Shown here one piece after another: positions 1-8,270 of a stretch of 64,000 nucleotides of DNA. The first letter of the stretch is position 1. Each line of letters starts with the position of its first letter. Source of the DNA: Ralstonia condita (GTDB taxonomy: Bacteria; Pseudomonadota; Gammaproteobacteria; Burkholderiales; Burkholderiaceae); assembly GCF_958405655.1 (NCBI RefSeq), contig NZ_CATYWO010000003.1:62001-126000 (forward strand), given 5' to 3'. The notes under the pieces are model-generated. The model saw nothing but the letters and a program-made list of their open reading frames with translations. It was not told the origin of the DNA and did not search any database. The translations under genes and the position numbers were made by a program.

Positions 1-150
1 GACCAGCAGCAGTTGATCCGCGCCCACGCCGAAGTGGCGATCGGCAATGGCACGCCATTGCTCGGGCGTGAAATCGATCGGGGTCTGGATGCCGTCGAGC
101 ACGACAAAGTCGTTGCCCGCGCCATGCATCTTGGTGAAGTGCAGTTTCAC
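1..150 (-). CDS. dapF: diaminopimelate epimerase, N-terminal part (cut by window edge)
   Basis: Converts LL- to meso-diaminopimelate in lysine and peptidoglycan precursor synthesis, in the cytoplasm. The 50 visible codons read MKLHFTKMHGAGNDFVV at the start; the HGAGNDF motif is the family signature, and the ADQLLLV stretch follows at the edge. I chose the GTG at 150 because family members begin at MKLHF; an in-frame ATG at 198 would add 16 residues that look non-homologous. Neither start has a clear ribosome binding site. It lies downstream of two lipid A acyltransferase genes on the same strand, 81 bases after the stop of the second, so it is probably in the same transcription unit. The rest of the gene lies outside the window. 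Confidence 0.9.
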   Translation of the reverse strand, partial: MKLHFTKMHGAGNDFVVLDGIQTPIDFTPEQWRAIADRHFGVGADQLLLV

Positions 151-231
151 GGTGGCAGGCCGCGCGTTGGCGGCGAGAGAAGCTCGGAAAGCACTCATTG
201 TAGAGCGAGCGGTGCCGGCCCGCCCCACCCG

Positions 232-1125
232 TCAATAGAGACCGGGCAAGCCTTCCGGGCGATGCTTGAAGCGCTTGTGCACCCAGTAATACTCGCTGAT
301 GCGCGGACGGATCGCGTCTTCAAAGAAGGCGTTCATGCGGCGCGTGTCGGCGGTAAGGTCGCCGGTGGGGTAGTTCTCCCACGCCGGCAGGATGCGCAGC
401 GCGTAGCCCTCGTAATTGGGCAGGATCTCGGTGTACATCGGGATGACCTTGGCGCCCGTCATCGACGCCATGCGCGGAATGGCATTGAGCGTCAGCGCCG
501 GCACACCGAAGAACGGCACGAACTCCGAGTCGCGCTCGCCGAAATCCATGTCGGAAATCAGCTGCAGCGCCTCGCCGCGCTTGATGGTGCGCATGATCTG
601 GCGGATGTTTTCATTGCGCGACACCATGGTCGCGCCAAAGCGGCTGCGCAGCGCCTTGATCGCATCGTCCAGCACCGGATTGGCCATGCGCGTGTACAGC
701 GAACAGCCAGCGTTGCCGACGTGCTTGCGCAGGTAGTCCGTCAGCGCCAGCGCGCCGATTTCCACGCCCGACAGGTGCAGCGTGACGAGGATGTGCGGCT
801 TGCCATGCAATGCCGGCAGATTGGCCTGATCGTCGATCCTGACCACGCGGTTCAGGCGCTTCTCCGAAGCAAACCACGCGAACGAGCGCTCGGCAAAGCT
901 GCGGAACACCTTGCGGAATACCTCATGCGCAATGGCCTCGCGCTCGGCGTCGGACTTCTCGGGGAAGCACGCCTTGAGGTTGGCCAGCACCACGCGGCGG
1001 CGGCTGTTCGGAATGCGGTACAGCAGCCCGCCCAGTCCCTCGCCGAAGCGCGCGACGAAGCCGTAGGGGAAAAAGGACAGCAGCCGCAGAAAGCCGAGTC
1101 CGAGGTAGGCAGAAAATCGTTCCAT
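232..1125 (-). CDS. lipid A biosynthesis acyltransferase (LpxL/HtrB family), second copy
   Basis: A 297-aa member of the lysophospholipid acyltransferase family that adds secondary acyl chains to Kdo-lipid A at the inner membrane. An N-terminal hydrophobic stretch (LGLGFLRLLSFFPYG) anchors it. The HX4E catalytic motif is visible as HLSGVE, followed by a conserved-looking RFGATMVSR block and an SDMDFGERDSEFVPFFG segment. The ATG at 1125 was chosen because upstream in-frame sequence overlaps the preceding gene and does not look like the family. It follows the first acyltransferase gene by 11 bases. The two copies are clearly different in sequence and presumably add different secondary chains; which is LpxL and which LpxM-like cannot be decided here. 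Confidence 0.9.
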   Translation of the reverse strand: MERFSAYLGLGFLRLLSFFPYGFVARFGEGLGGLLYRIPNSRRRVVLANLKACFPEKSDAEREAIAHEVFRKVFRSFAERSFAWFASEKRLNRVVRIDDQANLPALHGKPHILVTLHLSGVEIGALALTDYLRKHVGNAGCSLYTRMANPVLDDAIKALRSRFGATMVSRNENIRQIMRTIKRGEALQLISDMDFGERDSEFVPFFGVPALTLNAIPRMASMTGAKVIPMYTEILPNYEGYALRILPAWENYPTGDLTADTRRMNAFFEDAIRPRISEYYWVHKRFKHRPEGLPGLY

Positions 1126-1136
1126 AAAGTCCAGCG

Positions 1137-1988
1137 TCAGGCTCCAGCGGGCGGGGCAACCGCGCCCTCGGGATGCTTGTAACGGTTGTAGCCCCACAGA
1201 TATTGCGTGGGGGCCAGGGCAATCAATTGTTCGATGTCGGCGTTGATCCGGCCGGCGGCGGCGGCCACGTCCCCGGGCAACGTTTCAATCACGCGCATGT
1301 GGGCACGATAGCCGCGACCGCGCGGCAGGCGCTCGCCAAACATCAGCACGATCGGTGCGCCGGTCAGGCGATGCAGCCGGTGCACCAGCGTCATCGTATA
1401 GGCGGGCTTGCCGAAGAACGGCGCCCACACGCCCTCGCCGGCGGTGGGCGTCTGGTCGGGCAGGATACCGACGGCCTCGCCGCGCTTGAGCGCGCGCACC
1501 ACCATCCGCACACCGCGCGGATCGGCCGGCGCCATGTGCATGTTCGGCCGCGTGCGCATGGCCTCGATCCAGTTGCGCAGCCGCGCCTGATGCGGCGGCT
1601 TGAACATCGCCGTGATCGGGCGGCGCTGGGCATAGGCCTGCGGCAGCACCTCGAAGCAGCCCAGGTGCGGGGTCAGGAAAATGATGCCGCGGCCGTTCTC
1701 GAGCAGGCGTTCGTACGTCGGCCAGCAGTCGTCCAGCAGGCCGGGGGCGATCTTCAAGGCATTCTTGCGCACCCAGAAGTACGGCATCTCGAAGACCATG
1801 CGGCCGGCGGAACGGGCTGCCTCGTCGAGCATGGCGGGGGTGACGTCCGGATAGGCGTGGCGGAAGTTGGCGATGAGCCGGTCGTGATAGCGGCCCGGCA
1901 CCTTCGCGGCCAGCGCCCCCAACCAGCCGCCCAGCGCCTGCAGCCACGCAAGGGGCCAGCGTGAAAACAGCCAGAACAGGAAGGTCAT
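1137..1988 (-). CDS. lpxL: lipid A biosynthesis lauroyl acyltransferase (LpxL/HtrB family), first copy
   Basis: A 283-aa inner-membrane acyltransferase of the same family as its downstream neighbour, acting on Kdo2-lipid IVA in outer membrane assembly. It starts MTFLFWLFSRWPLAW, a membrane anchor. The catalytic HX4E is HLGCFE, and an ILPDQTPTAGEGVWAPFFG segment corresponds to the conserved acceptor/acyl region. The ATG at 1988 is the only start that leaves a sensible N-terminus; the longer open frame runs back into the metK leader. First gene of the lpxL-lpxL-dapF unit, divergent from metK. Confidence 0.9.
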   Translation of the reverse strand: MTFLFWLFSRWPLAWLQALGGWLGALAAKVPGRYHDRLIANFRHAYPDVTPAMLDEAARSAGRMVFEMPYFWVRKNALKIAPGLLDDCWPTYERLLENGRGIIFLTPHLGCFEVLPQAYAQRRPITAMFKPPHQARLRNWIEAMRTRPNMHMAPADPRGVRMVVRALKRGEAVGILPDQTPTAGEGVWAPFFGKPAYTMTLVHRLHRLTGAPIVLMFGERLPRGRGYRAHMRVIETLPGDVAAAAGRINADIEQLIALAPTQYLWGYNRYKHPEGAVAPPAGA

Positions 1989-2076
1989 GCGTGCTTGCGC
2001 AGCCGTATGTGTTGGTCGCGGTCGACAGGGGAACAGGGTCTTGACAGGCCGTGCTGCACCCCCGAAAAGTGCCGCG

Positions 2077-2082
2077 TATAAT
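2077..2082 (+). promoter_or_regulatory. candidate -10 box of the metK promoter
   Basis: A perfect TATAAT lies 149 bases before the metK start, on the metK strand. No good -35 box stands at 16-18 bases; a TTGACA at 2041-2046 is 30 bases away, too far to pair with it. If used, transcription would start near 2089 and give a leader of roughly 140 nt. Confidence 0.4.
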
Positions 2083-2123
2083 AGCGCGATTCGCCGAGTT
2101 AACTGACAACTTGCGGGGCGAAT

Positions 2124-2151
2124 CCTTGTCCGGCCACAAACCTGGGCAAGG
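2124..2151 (+). promoter_or_regulatory. hairpin in the metK leader
   Basis: CCTTGTCC (2124-2131) pairs with GGGCAAGG (2144-2151) over eight bases including one G-U, closing a 12-nt loop. Two GCTAAA hexamers follow at 2154-2159 and 2164-2169. The placement in the leader of the SAM synthetase gene suggests a cis-regulatory RNA, but I cannot match it to a known SAM or SAH riboswitch class. Confidence 0.35.
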
Positions 2152-2230
2152 TTGCTAAATACCGCTAAAGCGTCGCCGGCCGTGGCACAAACGGATTGGC
2201 AACGTGATAGCCAATCTGGAGCTAACAGCC

Positions 2231-3421
2231 GTGTCAAACGACTTCCTCTTCACCTCGGAGTCGGTCTCCGAGGGCCATCCCGACAAGGTCGCCGACCAGA
2301 TTTCCGACGCCATCCTCGACGCCATCCTGACCGAGGACAAATACGCGCGCGTCGCGGCAGAAACGCTGTGCAACACCGGCCTGGTGGTGCTCGCCGGTGA
2401 AATCACCACGACGGCCAACGTCGACTACATCCACGTTGCGCGCGAAACCATCAAGCGCATCGGCTACGACAATACCGAATACGGCATCGACTACAAGGGC
2501 TGTGCCGTTCTCGTCGCTTACGACAAGCAATCGCCGGACATCGCCCAGGGCGTCGACCGCGCGTCGGACGACTACCTGAATCAGGGCGCCGGCGACCAGG
2601 GCCTGATGTTCGGCTACGCGTGCGATGAAACGCCCGAGCTGATGCCCTTCCCGATCTACTACGCGCACCGCCTGGTCGAGCGCCAGTCGCAACTGCGCCG
2701 CGACGGCCGTCTGCCCTGGCTGCGCCCGGACGCCAAGTCGCAGGTGACGGTGCGTTATGTGGACGGCAAGCCGCACAGCGTCGATACCGTGGTGCTGTCC
2801 ACCCAGCACGCGCCGGAGATGTCGCAAGAGGCCATCCGCGAAGCCGTGATCGAAGAGATCATCAAGCCGGTTCTCCCGTCGCACATGCTGGCTGACACCA
2901 AGTACCTGGTGAACCCGACCGGCCGCTTCGTCATCGGCGGCCCGCAAGGCGACTGCGGCCTGACCGGCCGCAAGATCATCGTCGACACGTACGGTGGCGC
3001 GGCCCCGCACGGCGGCGGCGCGTTCTCGGGCAAGGACCCGTCGAAGGTCGACCGCTCGGCGGCCTATGCCGCGCGCTACGTGGCCAAGAACGTGGTGGCC
3101 GCCGGCCTGGCGCGCCAGTGCCAGGTGCAGGTGAGCTACGCGATTGGCGTGGCACGCCCGATCAACATCACGGTGTACACGGAAGGCACGGGCGTGATCC
3201 CGGACGAGCAGATCGCCAAGCTCGTGCAGGAGCATTTCGACCTGCGCCCGAAGGGCATCGTGCAGATGCTGGACCTGCTGCGCCCGATCTACGAAAAGAC
3301 CGCCGCGTACGGCCACTTCGGCCGCGAAGAGCCGGAGTTCAGCTGGGAAGCCACCGACAAGGCCCTGCTGCTGCGCGAAGCGGCAGGCCTGGCCGGCGAG
3401 CCAACCAAGGCGTTCGCCTGA
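2231..3421 (+). CDS. metK: S-adenosylmethionine synthetase
   Basis: Makes S-adenosylmethionine from methionine and ATP in the cytoplasm. The protein has 396 residues, near the usual family length, with GHPDK at residues 15-19 (ATP/methionine site), GAGDQG in the middle, and the GGGAFSGKDPSKVDRSAAY signature in the C-terminal half. The start is a GTG at 2231, giving (M)SNDFLFTSES; GGAG at 2218-2221 is a well spaced ribosome binding site and supports this over an in-frame upstream start at 2204. Divergent from the lipid A acyltransferase genes; single-gene unit closed by a strong terminator. Confidence 0.97.
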   Translation: MSNDFLFTSESVSEGHPDKVADQISDAILDAILTEDKYARVAAETLCNTGLVVLAGEITTTANVDYIHVARETIKRIGYDNTEYGIDYKGCAVLVAYDKQSPDIAQGVDRASDDYLNQGAGDQGLMFGYACDETPELMPFPIYYAHRLVERQSQLRRDGRLPWLRPDAKSQVTVRYVDGKPHSVDTVVLSTQHAPEMSQEAIREAVIEEIIKPVLPSHMLADTKYLVNPTGRFVIGGPQGDCGLTGRKIIVDTYGGAAPHGGGAFSGKDPSKVDRSAAYAARYVAKNVVAAGLARQCQVQVSYAIGVARPINITVYTEGTGVIPDEQIAKLVQEHFDLRPKGIVQMLDLLRPIYEKTAAYGHFGREEPEFSWEATDKALLLREAAGLAGEPTKAFA

Positions 3422-3443
3422 ACCTGCGCTGCCGCACGGAAGA

Positions 3444-3469
3444 AACCGCCCCTCGGGGCGGTTTTTTTA
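3444..3469 (+). terminator. rho-independent terminator of metK
   Basis: AACCGCCCC-TC-GGGGCGGTT followed by a run of seven T residues, 23 bases after the metK stop codon. Confidence 0.9.
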
Positions 3470-3540
3470 TGCCATCGAGCCATTGCGATCAGGCACGCGC
3501 GCCAGTGCCCCGGTACCGTATCGCCACCCGGGAGCCCAGC

Positions 3541-3861
3541 TTGACCCACGCCACCGCCACAGATCGCTACCTCGCCCGCATGCGCGCCGTGCTCGCGCAC
3601 ATCGACGCGCATCTCGACAGGGCGCTCGATGTGGCGTGGCGGGCCGAGGTAGCCGCGTTTTCGAAGTCCCACTTTCATCGGCAGTTCGCGCTGCTGTTCG
3701 GCATGAACGCCGGGCGCCATGTGCAGCTGTTGCGTTTGAAAGGCGCGGCGTGCCAACGTCCGGGTACACCACGGCACCCAACCCGTTGGCCAGCCTTTGC
3801 GCCCCCGATTGGAGCTGAGATGGCCGACATGGGGGCGCCACGCGGTTATGTCACAGCGTGA
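3541..3861 (+). pseudogene. remnant of an AraC-family transcription regulator
   Basis: Residues encoded by about 3559-3751 resemble the first helix-turn-helix of AraC-type regulators: an ARMRAVLAHIDAHLD helix, then AEVAAFSKSHFHRQFALLFGMNAG. After LLRLKGAA the similarity stops and the reading frame continues with sequence unlike any domain (proline- and arginine-rich). The second helix-turn-helix and the ligand-binding part are both missing. No convincing start or ribosome binding site is present. It is best read as a decayed fragment between metK and the HPP gene. Confidence 0.6.
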
Positions 3862-3927
3862 TAGAATCCGCGCCACATTTTTTTGACTTTGGTGAAGCCT
3901 GGTCCGGGCAATCGCCGTCCGTCGACC

Positions 3928-5079
3928 ATGTCCGCCTCACCGCTCCAACGCTCCGCCCTGCGCCGCTGGCTCCACAGCTTCGTCCCCGCTCCCGTCACGG
4001 TCCGCTGGCGCGAGCGTGTCCGCTCGGCTGTCGGCGCGCTCGTCGGCATCCTCTTTACGGGCACGATCATGAAGATGGTGCCGGGCGCGTCGACGCTGAT
4101 TCCGCTGCTGGTGGCACCCATGGGCGCGTCCGCCGTGCTGCTGTTTGCCGTGCCAGCCAGTCCACTGGCGCAGCCGTGGTCGATCATCGGCGGCAACCTG
4201 GTGGCGGCCACGGTGGGCGTGACCTTCGCGCTATTGGTGGACGACCCCGTCATCGCCTCCGCGCTGGCGATTTCCGCCGCCATCGCAGGCATGTTTGCGC
4301 TGCGCTGCGTGCACCCGCCCTCGGGCGCGGTGGCCCTCACCGCCGTGATCGGCGGCCCCGCCGTGCATGCACTCGGGTATCGCTTCGTCTGCGAGCCGAT
4401 CCTGATCCAGTCGGCGCTGCTGCTGGTGGGCGCGCTGGTCTACCACGCCGCCACGGGCCATCGCTACCCGCACGCCCAGCGGCTGCCTGCTGCCGAGCGG
4501 ACGCCCGCCACCGCGGGCTTCACCCGCGCCGACATCGTCGCCGCGCTGCGCCGCCAGAGCGAGCTGCTCGACATCGACCCCGAAGACATCGAGGCCGTGC
4601 TGCGCGAGATGCAGCTCCAGGCCTACACGCGCACGTTCCAGGCGCTCACCTGCGCCGACATCATGTCGCAGCCGGTGGTTGCCGCCACACCCGGCACGTC
4701 GATACCGCGTGCGCTGCAACTGCTGCGCCAGCACAGCATCAAGGCGTTGCCCGTGATCGACGGAGGACAACGCGTGATCGGCATCGTCACGCGTGCCGAC
4801 CTGCTGGGCCTGAGCCCGCGTGACCTGCGGCAGACGCTGCGTCACTGGTTCAGCATCGGCACCCTCACGCCGCCGCGCGTGGCCGACCACATGAAGACGC
4901 ACGTGCAGACCATTCCGGCCAGCGCGCCCATGTCGGAGCTGGTGCCGCTGTTTGCCAGCGCGGGACACCACCACATCCCCGTGATCGATACCGCCAGCCG
5001 GCTGGTCGGCATCATCACCGAGTCGGATCTGGTGGGCGGGCTGTATCGCCAGGCCAACATCGAGCCACGGGTGGCCTGA
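3928..5079 (+). CDS. HPP family membrane protein with C-terminal CBS domain pair
   Basis: A 383-aa protein. The first half (about residues 30-180) has several hydrophobic segments and the family motif CVHPPSGAVAL, typical of HPP proteins, thought to be transporters (some bind nitrite or related ions). The second half (about residues 245-380) holds two CBS domains: ADIMSQPVVAATPGTSI...VIGIVTRADLL, and DHMKTHVQTIPASAPM...LVGIITESDLVGG. CBS pairs bind adenylates and usually gate transport. I place the start at ATG 3928 (MSASPLQRS); a TTG at 3883 is possible but adds a poor N-terminus. No clear ribosome binding site is visible. It ends 13 bases before the convergent GST gene. Confidence 0.85.
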   Translation: MSASPLQRSALRRWLHSFVPAPVTVRWRERVRSAVGALVGILFTGTIMKMVPGASTLIPLLVAPMGASAVLLFAVPASPLAQPWSIIGGNLVAATVGVTFALLVDDPVIASALAISAAIAGMFALRCVHPPSGAVALTAVIGGPAVHALGYRFVCEPILIQSALLLVGALVYHAATGHRYPHAQRLPAAERTPATAGFTRADIVAALRRQSELLDIDPEDIEAVLREMQLQAYTRTFQALTCADIMSQPVVAATPGTSIPRALQLLRQHSIKALPVIDGGQRVIGIVTRADLLGLSPRDLRQTLRHWFSIGTLTPPRVADHMKTHVQTIPASAPMSELVPLFASAGHHHIPVIDTASRLVGIITESDLVGGLYRQANIEPRVA

Positions 5080-5092
5080 GCCGCGCGCGCCA

Positions 5093-5707
5093 TCAAGCCG
5101 CGTCGATCGGCAAGGCGCGGAATACGTCAAGCTGCTCCGCAGCCGCCGCATACGCCACCAGCCGCGGATAGTCCGCCGCCGGCACGCGGTCGGGCACCAT
5201 CAACTGGATGAAGCCCCACGCCACGGCCACCGTCACGCCAGCCTGCGTCAGTTCGCTTGCCGTCACCGGCAGCGGGGTCGCTTTCCATTCGGCCTCCAGC
5301 GCCTCCACTGCGGCCAGCAGCTGGCTGTGCACGCGCTCCACCCACGGGGCGTGCACCTTCTCGGTCGGGCGCAGCTTGTGTTCGTAGACGATCTGCACCG
5401 CCTTCTCGCAGGCGGCCAATGCCAGGCCGATCACACGCAGCGCATGCTGGCGCGCGGCAATCGGGGCCGGCATCAGGCTGCGCCCGGCCAGCGCCTCGGC
5501 GTAATCGATGATGAGCGTCGAATCGATCAGCACCGTGCCGTCGTCGCAGACCAGCGTGGGCGCCTTCACCACGGGGTTGATGGCGCGGAACTGCTCGAAA
5601 TGCCGGAAGACCGAGACCGACGCGTGCTCGAACGGCAGCCCGAGCAGCTTGAGCGAAATGGCCGTGCGACGCACGTAGGGGGAATCAAGCATGCCGATCA
5701 GCTTCAT
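5093..5707 (-). CDS. glutathione S-transferase family protein
   Basis: A 204-aa cytosolic protein. The N-terminal thioredoxin-like domain starts MKLIGMLDSPYVRRTAISLK, with a serine at the position where many bacterial GSTs have their thiol-activating residue, then the glutathione-binding APTLVCDDGTVLIDSTLI segment. The alpha-helical C-terminal domain follows. AGGAG lies just before the ATG at 5707. The gene is divergent from an Lrp/AsnC regulator 148 bases away, which may control it. Substrate unknown. Confidence 0.9.
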   Translation of the reverse strand: MKLIGMLDSPYVRRTAISLKLLGLPFEHASVSVFRHFEQFRAINPVVKAPTLVCDDGTVLIDSTLIIDYAEALAGRSLMPAPIAARQHALRVIGLALAACEKAVQIVYEHKLRPTEKVHAPWVERVHSQLLAAVEALEAEWKATPLPVTASELTQAGVTVAVAWGFIQLMVPDRVPAADYPRLVAYAAAAEQLDVFRALPIDAA

Positions 5708-5855
5708 GGAATCTCCTGCGGGTTGAGCTGGTGGGTGGGAAGACAGACGCCACATGATAAGCAGCCCGGGTGGCACGGTTAAGCGGTTTCCATCCAAAAT
5801 CGGGGGCTTGCGCCGATGAATCATCGGCCACATTGCAACAGCTAACGGAAGCCCG

Positions 5856-6329
5856 ATGACACTGGACAACAAGGATTGGCTCATCCTCGAAGCCCTGCAG
5901 ACCGATGCCAGACAGAGTCTGGCTGCGCTGGGCAAGCGCATCGGCCTGTCGCAGCCGGCGATGAGCGAACGCGTGCGCAAGCTGGAAGACGCCGGCGTCA
6001 TCGAAGGCTACGGCGCGCGCGTCAACCTGCGCAGCGTCGGCGTCGGGCTGCAGGCCTACATCCACATCGAGACGACCCACGCGCATATCCGCCCATACCT
6101 GAAGCTGTTTGAAAACATGCCCGAGGTGCTGGAAGCCAGCCGCGTGACGGGTCAGCACTGCTTTATCGTGCGCTGCGCGCTTGCCGAGCCGGCCGACCTC
6201 GAACGCGTGGTGGACAGTCTTGCCGTACACGGTGCGGTGACGACCTCGCTGGTGCTCTCCGCGCCTGTGGCCAAGGCGGTGACGATTGGCGCGGCCAAGG
6301 CGCAACGCCATCGCAAACCCGCCCGCTAG
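5856..6329 (+). CDS. Lrp/AsnC family transcription regulator
   Basis: A 157-aa DNA-binding protein. Residues 1-60 are the winged helix-turn-helix (DNKDWLILEALQTDARQSLAALGKRIGLSQPAMSERVRKLED, given here in part as the family hallmark LGKRIGLSQPAMSERVRKL), and residues 65-145 form the RAM ligand-binding/oligomerisation domain (AYIHIETTHAHIRPYLK, VTGQHCFIVRC). Divergently placed from a GST gene, the usual arrangement for a local regulator. The effector, probably an amino acid, cannot be told. Confidence 0.9.
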   Translation: MTLDNKDWLILEALQTDARQSLAALGKRIGLSQPAMSERVRKLEDAGVIEGYGARVNLRSVGVGLQAYIHIETTHAHIRPYLKLFENMPEVLEASRVTGQHCFIVRCALAEPADLERVVDSLAVHGAVTTSLVLSAPVAKAVTIGAAKAQRHRKPAR

Positions 6330-6408
6330 CGCCGCACGCCCACCGCGCGGTTGCCTTGCCCTGGGCACGTTTCATGCGGTGACGCGCACGGCACCAACAC
6401 CGTCGCGC

Positions 6409-6435
6409 TGTCACAAACGTGGCCAGCCGTCCGTC
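6409..6435 (+). promoter_or_regulatory. ECF41-type promoter of the sigma factor gene
   Basis: TGTCACA (6409-6415), 16 bases, then CGTC (6432-6435), 46 bases before the sigma factor ATG. This matches the published ECF41 promoter signature TGTCACA-N16/17-CGTC and implies autoregulation. Confidence 0.85.
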
Positions 6436-6480
6436 TGGGGAATACATTCCCCAGGCAACCCACGCGCACGGCCCCACGTC

Positions 6481-7413
6481 ATGACCACACCGCCCCGTAC
6501 CCACACCGCTGGCACCACAGGCATCACCCGCGCCACCGGCATGCAGGACACCGCGTTCACCGCCGCGCGCCCGCGCCTGTTTGCGATCGCCTACCGCATG
6601 CTCGGCTCCCGCGCAGATGCCGAAGACGTGCTGCAAGACGCATGGATGCGCTGGCACCAGACCGACCCGTCGACACTGCAATCGGCCGAAGCGTGGCTGG
6701 TGACGGTGGTCACGCGCCTGTCGATCGACCGCCTGCGCGCGGCCAAGACCGAGCGCGAAGCCTATGTCGGCTGGTGGCTGCCCGAACCCCTGGTCGAGCC
6801 CGAAGCGGATACGCCCACACCCGAGAAGGCCGTGGAGCTGGCGGGCGACCTGTCGATGGCGCTGCTGTGGGTGCTGGAACGCCTGTCGCCCGAAGAGCGC
6901 GCCGCGTTTCTCATGCGGCAGGTGTTCGACCAGGACTACGCCGAGATTGCCGCGCTGCTCGGCAAGACCGAGGCCGCGTGCCGGCAGATGGTGCATCGCG
7001 CGTCCGACCGCGTGCAGCAGGAGCGCCCACGCTTCGATGTCTCGCACGATGCGCACCGCGACCTGCTCGCACGCTTTGCCGAGGCCTCGCGCACGGGCCA
7101 GCGCGACGCCATCCGCGCGCTCCTGGCCGACGACGCGCAGCTCGTGGGCGACGGCGGCGGCAAGGTGCCCTCCTTCACGCGCATCATCCAGAACGCCGAG
7201 CAGATCACCAAGATCTACTGCGAGCTCGTGCAGCACATGGGCGATGAGGTGCGCTACGTGCCTGCCCAAGTCAATGGCGAGCCGGGCCTGCTGCGCTATG
7301 TGGACGGCCAGCTGGAATCTGCGCAGTCGTTCGTGATCGAGAACGGACGCATCGTCGCCATCTACGTGGTGCGCAACCCGGACAAGCTGGCGCACATCCA
7401 CATCGGCGCATAA
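6481..7413 (+). CDS. ECF41-group RNA polymerase sigma factor with C-terminal SnoaL-like extension
   Basis: A 310-aa extracytoplasmic-function sigma factor. Region 2 (FTAARPRLFAIAYRMLGSRADAEDVLQDAW) and region 4 (LERLSPEERAAFLMRQVFDQDYAEIAALLGKTEAACRQ) occupy residues 20-180. The C-terminal extension, a SnoaL-like domain, carries both ECF41 hallmarks: DGGGK at residues 224-228 and NPDKL at 299-303. In this group the extension acts as a fused regulatory domain instead of an anti-sigma factor. The ATG at 6481 fits the start of region 2, although about 20 non-conserved residues precede it. The neighbouring gene for a carboxymuconolactone decarboxylase is the standard target of ECF41 factors and has the same promoter. 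The inducing signal is unknown. Confidence 0.95.
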   Translation: MTTPPRTHTAGTTGITRATGMQDTAFTAARPRLFAIAYRMLGSRADAEDVLQDAWMRWHQTDPSTLQSAEAWLVTVVTRLSIDRLRAAKTEREAYVGWWLPEPLVEPEADTPTPEKAVELAGDLSMALLWVLERLSPEERAAFLMRQVFDQDYAEIAALLGKTEAACRQMVHRASDRVQQERPRFDVSHDAHRDLLARFAEASRTGQRDAIRALLADDAQLVGDGGGKVPSFTRIIQNAEQITKIYCELVQHMGDEVRYVPAQVNGEPGLLRYVDGQLESAQSFVIENGRIVAIYVVRNPDKLAHIHIGA

Positions 7414-7439
7414 GCGCGGCAGAAAACATTCTGCCGGGC

Positions 7440-7466
7440 TGTCACAACGTGGCTGCGCCGCGCGTC
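7440..7466 (+). promoter_or_regulatory. ECF41-type promoter of the carboxymuconolactone decarboxylase gene
   Basis: TGTCACA (7440-7446), 16 bases, CGTC (7463-7466), in the spacer between the sigma factor and the decarboxylase-like gene. Spacing and both boxes are identical to the promoter before the sigma factor itself. Confidence 0.88.
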
Positions 7467-7531
7467 TTGAGGATAGGGAGCCGCGCACTGCACGGCGGCT
7501 CCGGCATGCCACCCACCTCAAGGAGCCCCTC

Positions 7532-8002
7532 ATGTCGCACGCGCCCCGCATTGCCTATTACCAACTCGCGCCCAAGGCCTTCAACGGCCTGCTGAACCTG
7601 TCGAACGCGCTGCGCAAGGATCTGCTCGGCGCCCGCCTGGTCGACCTCGTGCTGCTGCGCGTCTCGCAGATCAACGGCTGCGCGTTCTGCATCGACATGC
7701 ACTGGCGCGACCTCATCAAGCTGGGCGAAGACCCGCGTCACCTGAACGCCGTGGCCGGCTGGCGCGAAGCGCCGTTCTTTACCGAGCGCGAGCGTGCCGC
7801 GCTGCGTTGGGCCGAGCTGGTCAGCGACACGCCGCACAGCGACGCGAGCGACGCGGAATTCGCCAGGCTGCGCGAGCACTTCAGCGACGAGGAGATCGCT
7901 GAACTGAGCTTCGTCATCGTCGTCATCAACAGCTGGAACCTGCTGAACGTCAGCCTGCGCAACCCGGTGCCGATCAAGGTGCCGGCCGCCGAGGCCGCAT
8001 AA
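7532..8002 (+). CDS. carboxymuconolactone decarboxylase/AhpD family protein
   Basis: A 156-aa all-helical protein of the AhpD-like peroxidase-reductase superfamily. The redox motif is C50-A-F-C53 with H57 (GCAFCIDMH), the same layout as AhpD, so it probably acts on peroxides or thiols. It is preceded by AAGGAG and its own ECF41 promoter, and is the expected partner of the sigma factor encoded just upstream. Physiological substrate unknown for this subfamily. A terminator follows at 8084. Confidence 0.92.
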   Translation: MSHAPRIAYYQLAPKAFNGLLNLSNALRKDLLGARLVDLVLLRVSQINGCAFCIDMHWRDLIKLGEDPRHLNAVAGWREAPFFTERERAALRWAELVSDTPHSDASDAEFARLREHFSDEEIAELSFVIVVINSWNLLNVSLRNPVPIKVPAAEAA

Positions 8003-8083
8003 GACATATCCGGCACATCCAGCACATCGGGTACATCCGGCGCGCGGCAACCGCGTCGCCAACCGCTGCAGACTGCACCATGC

Positions 8084-8108
8084 AAGGCGCTCCTGGAGCG
8101 CCTTTCTT
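8084..8108 (+). terminator. rho-independent terminator
   Basis: AAGGCGCTCC-TG-GAGCGCCTT followed by TCTT, about 80 bases after the decarboxylase-like gene. The stretch before it (about 8005-8040) has three short ACATCCGGC-like repeats of no clear meaning. Confidence 0.7.
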
Positions 8109-8270
8109 CGCCATGTCGCGGCGTGGCATGAAGCGGCGCGCGCTGCATGTCTGCATCCGACAAGCCGATGGCACTGTCGGTCAATTGGCCTATGTCGCCG
8201 TGTGGGTATGGGTTTCTATCCTTTGGGAAAACGCGAGCCGAAGCTCGCCAATCCAGAACGAGGGGAAGCC

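Noticed and set aside
2041..2046. TTGACA as -35 box for the metK TATAAT
   Set aside because: The spacer to 2077 is 30 bases, far from 16-18.
2124..2169. SAM-II riboswitch because of GCTAAA motifs
   Set aside because: The stem-loop sequence and loop length do not fit the SAM-II consensus as I remember it; kept only as a structured leader.
2234..3316. 360-codon minus-strand frame over metK
   Set aside because: Antisense shadow of metK.
8005..8040. Short ACATCCGGC-like direct repeats
   Set aside because: Only three imperfect copies in 36 bases, no evident role.
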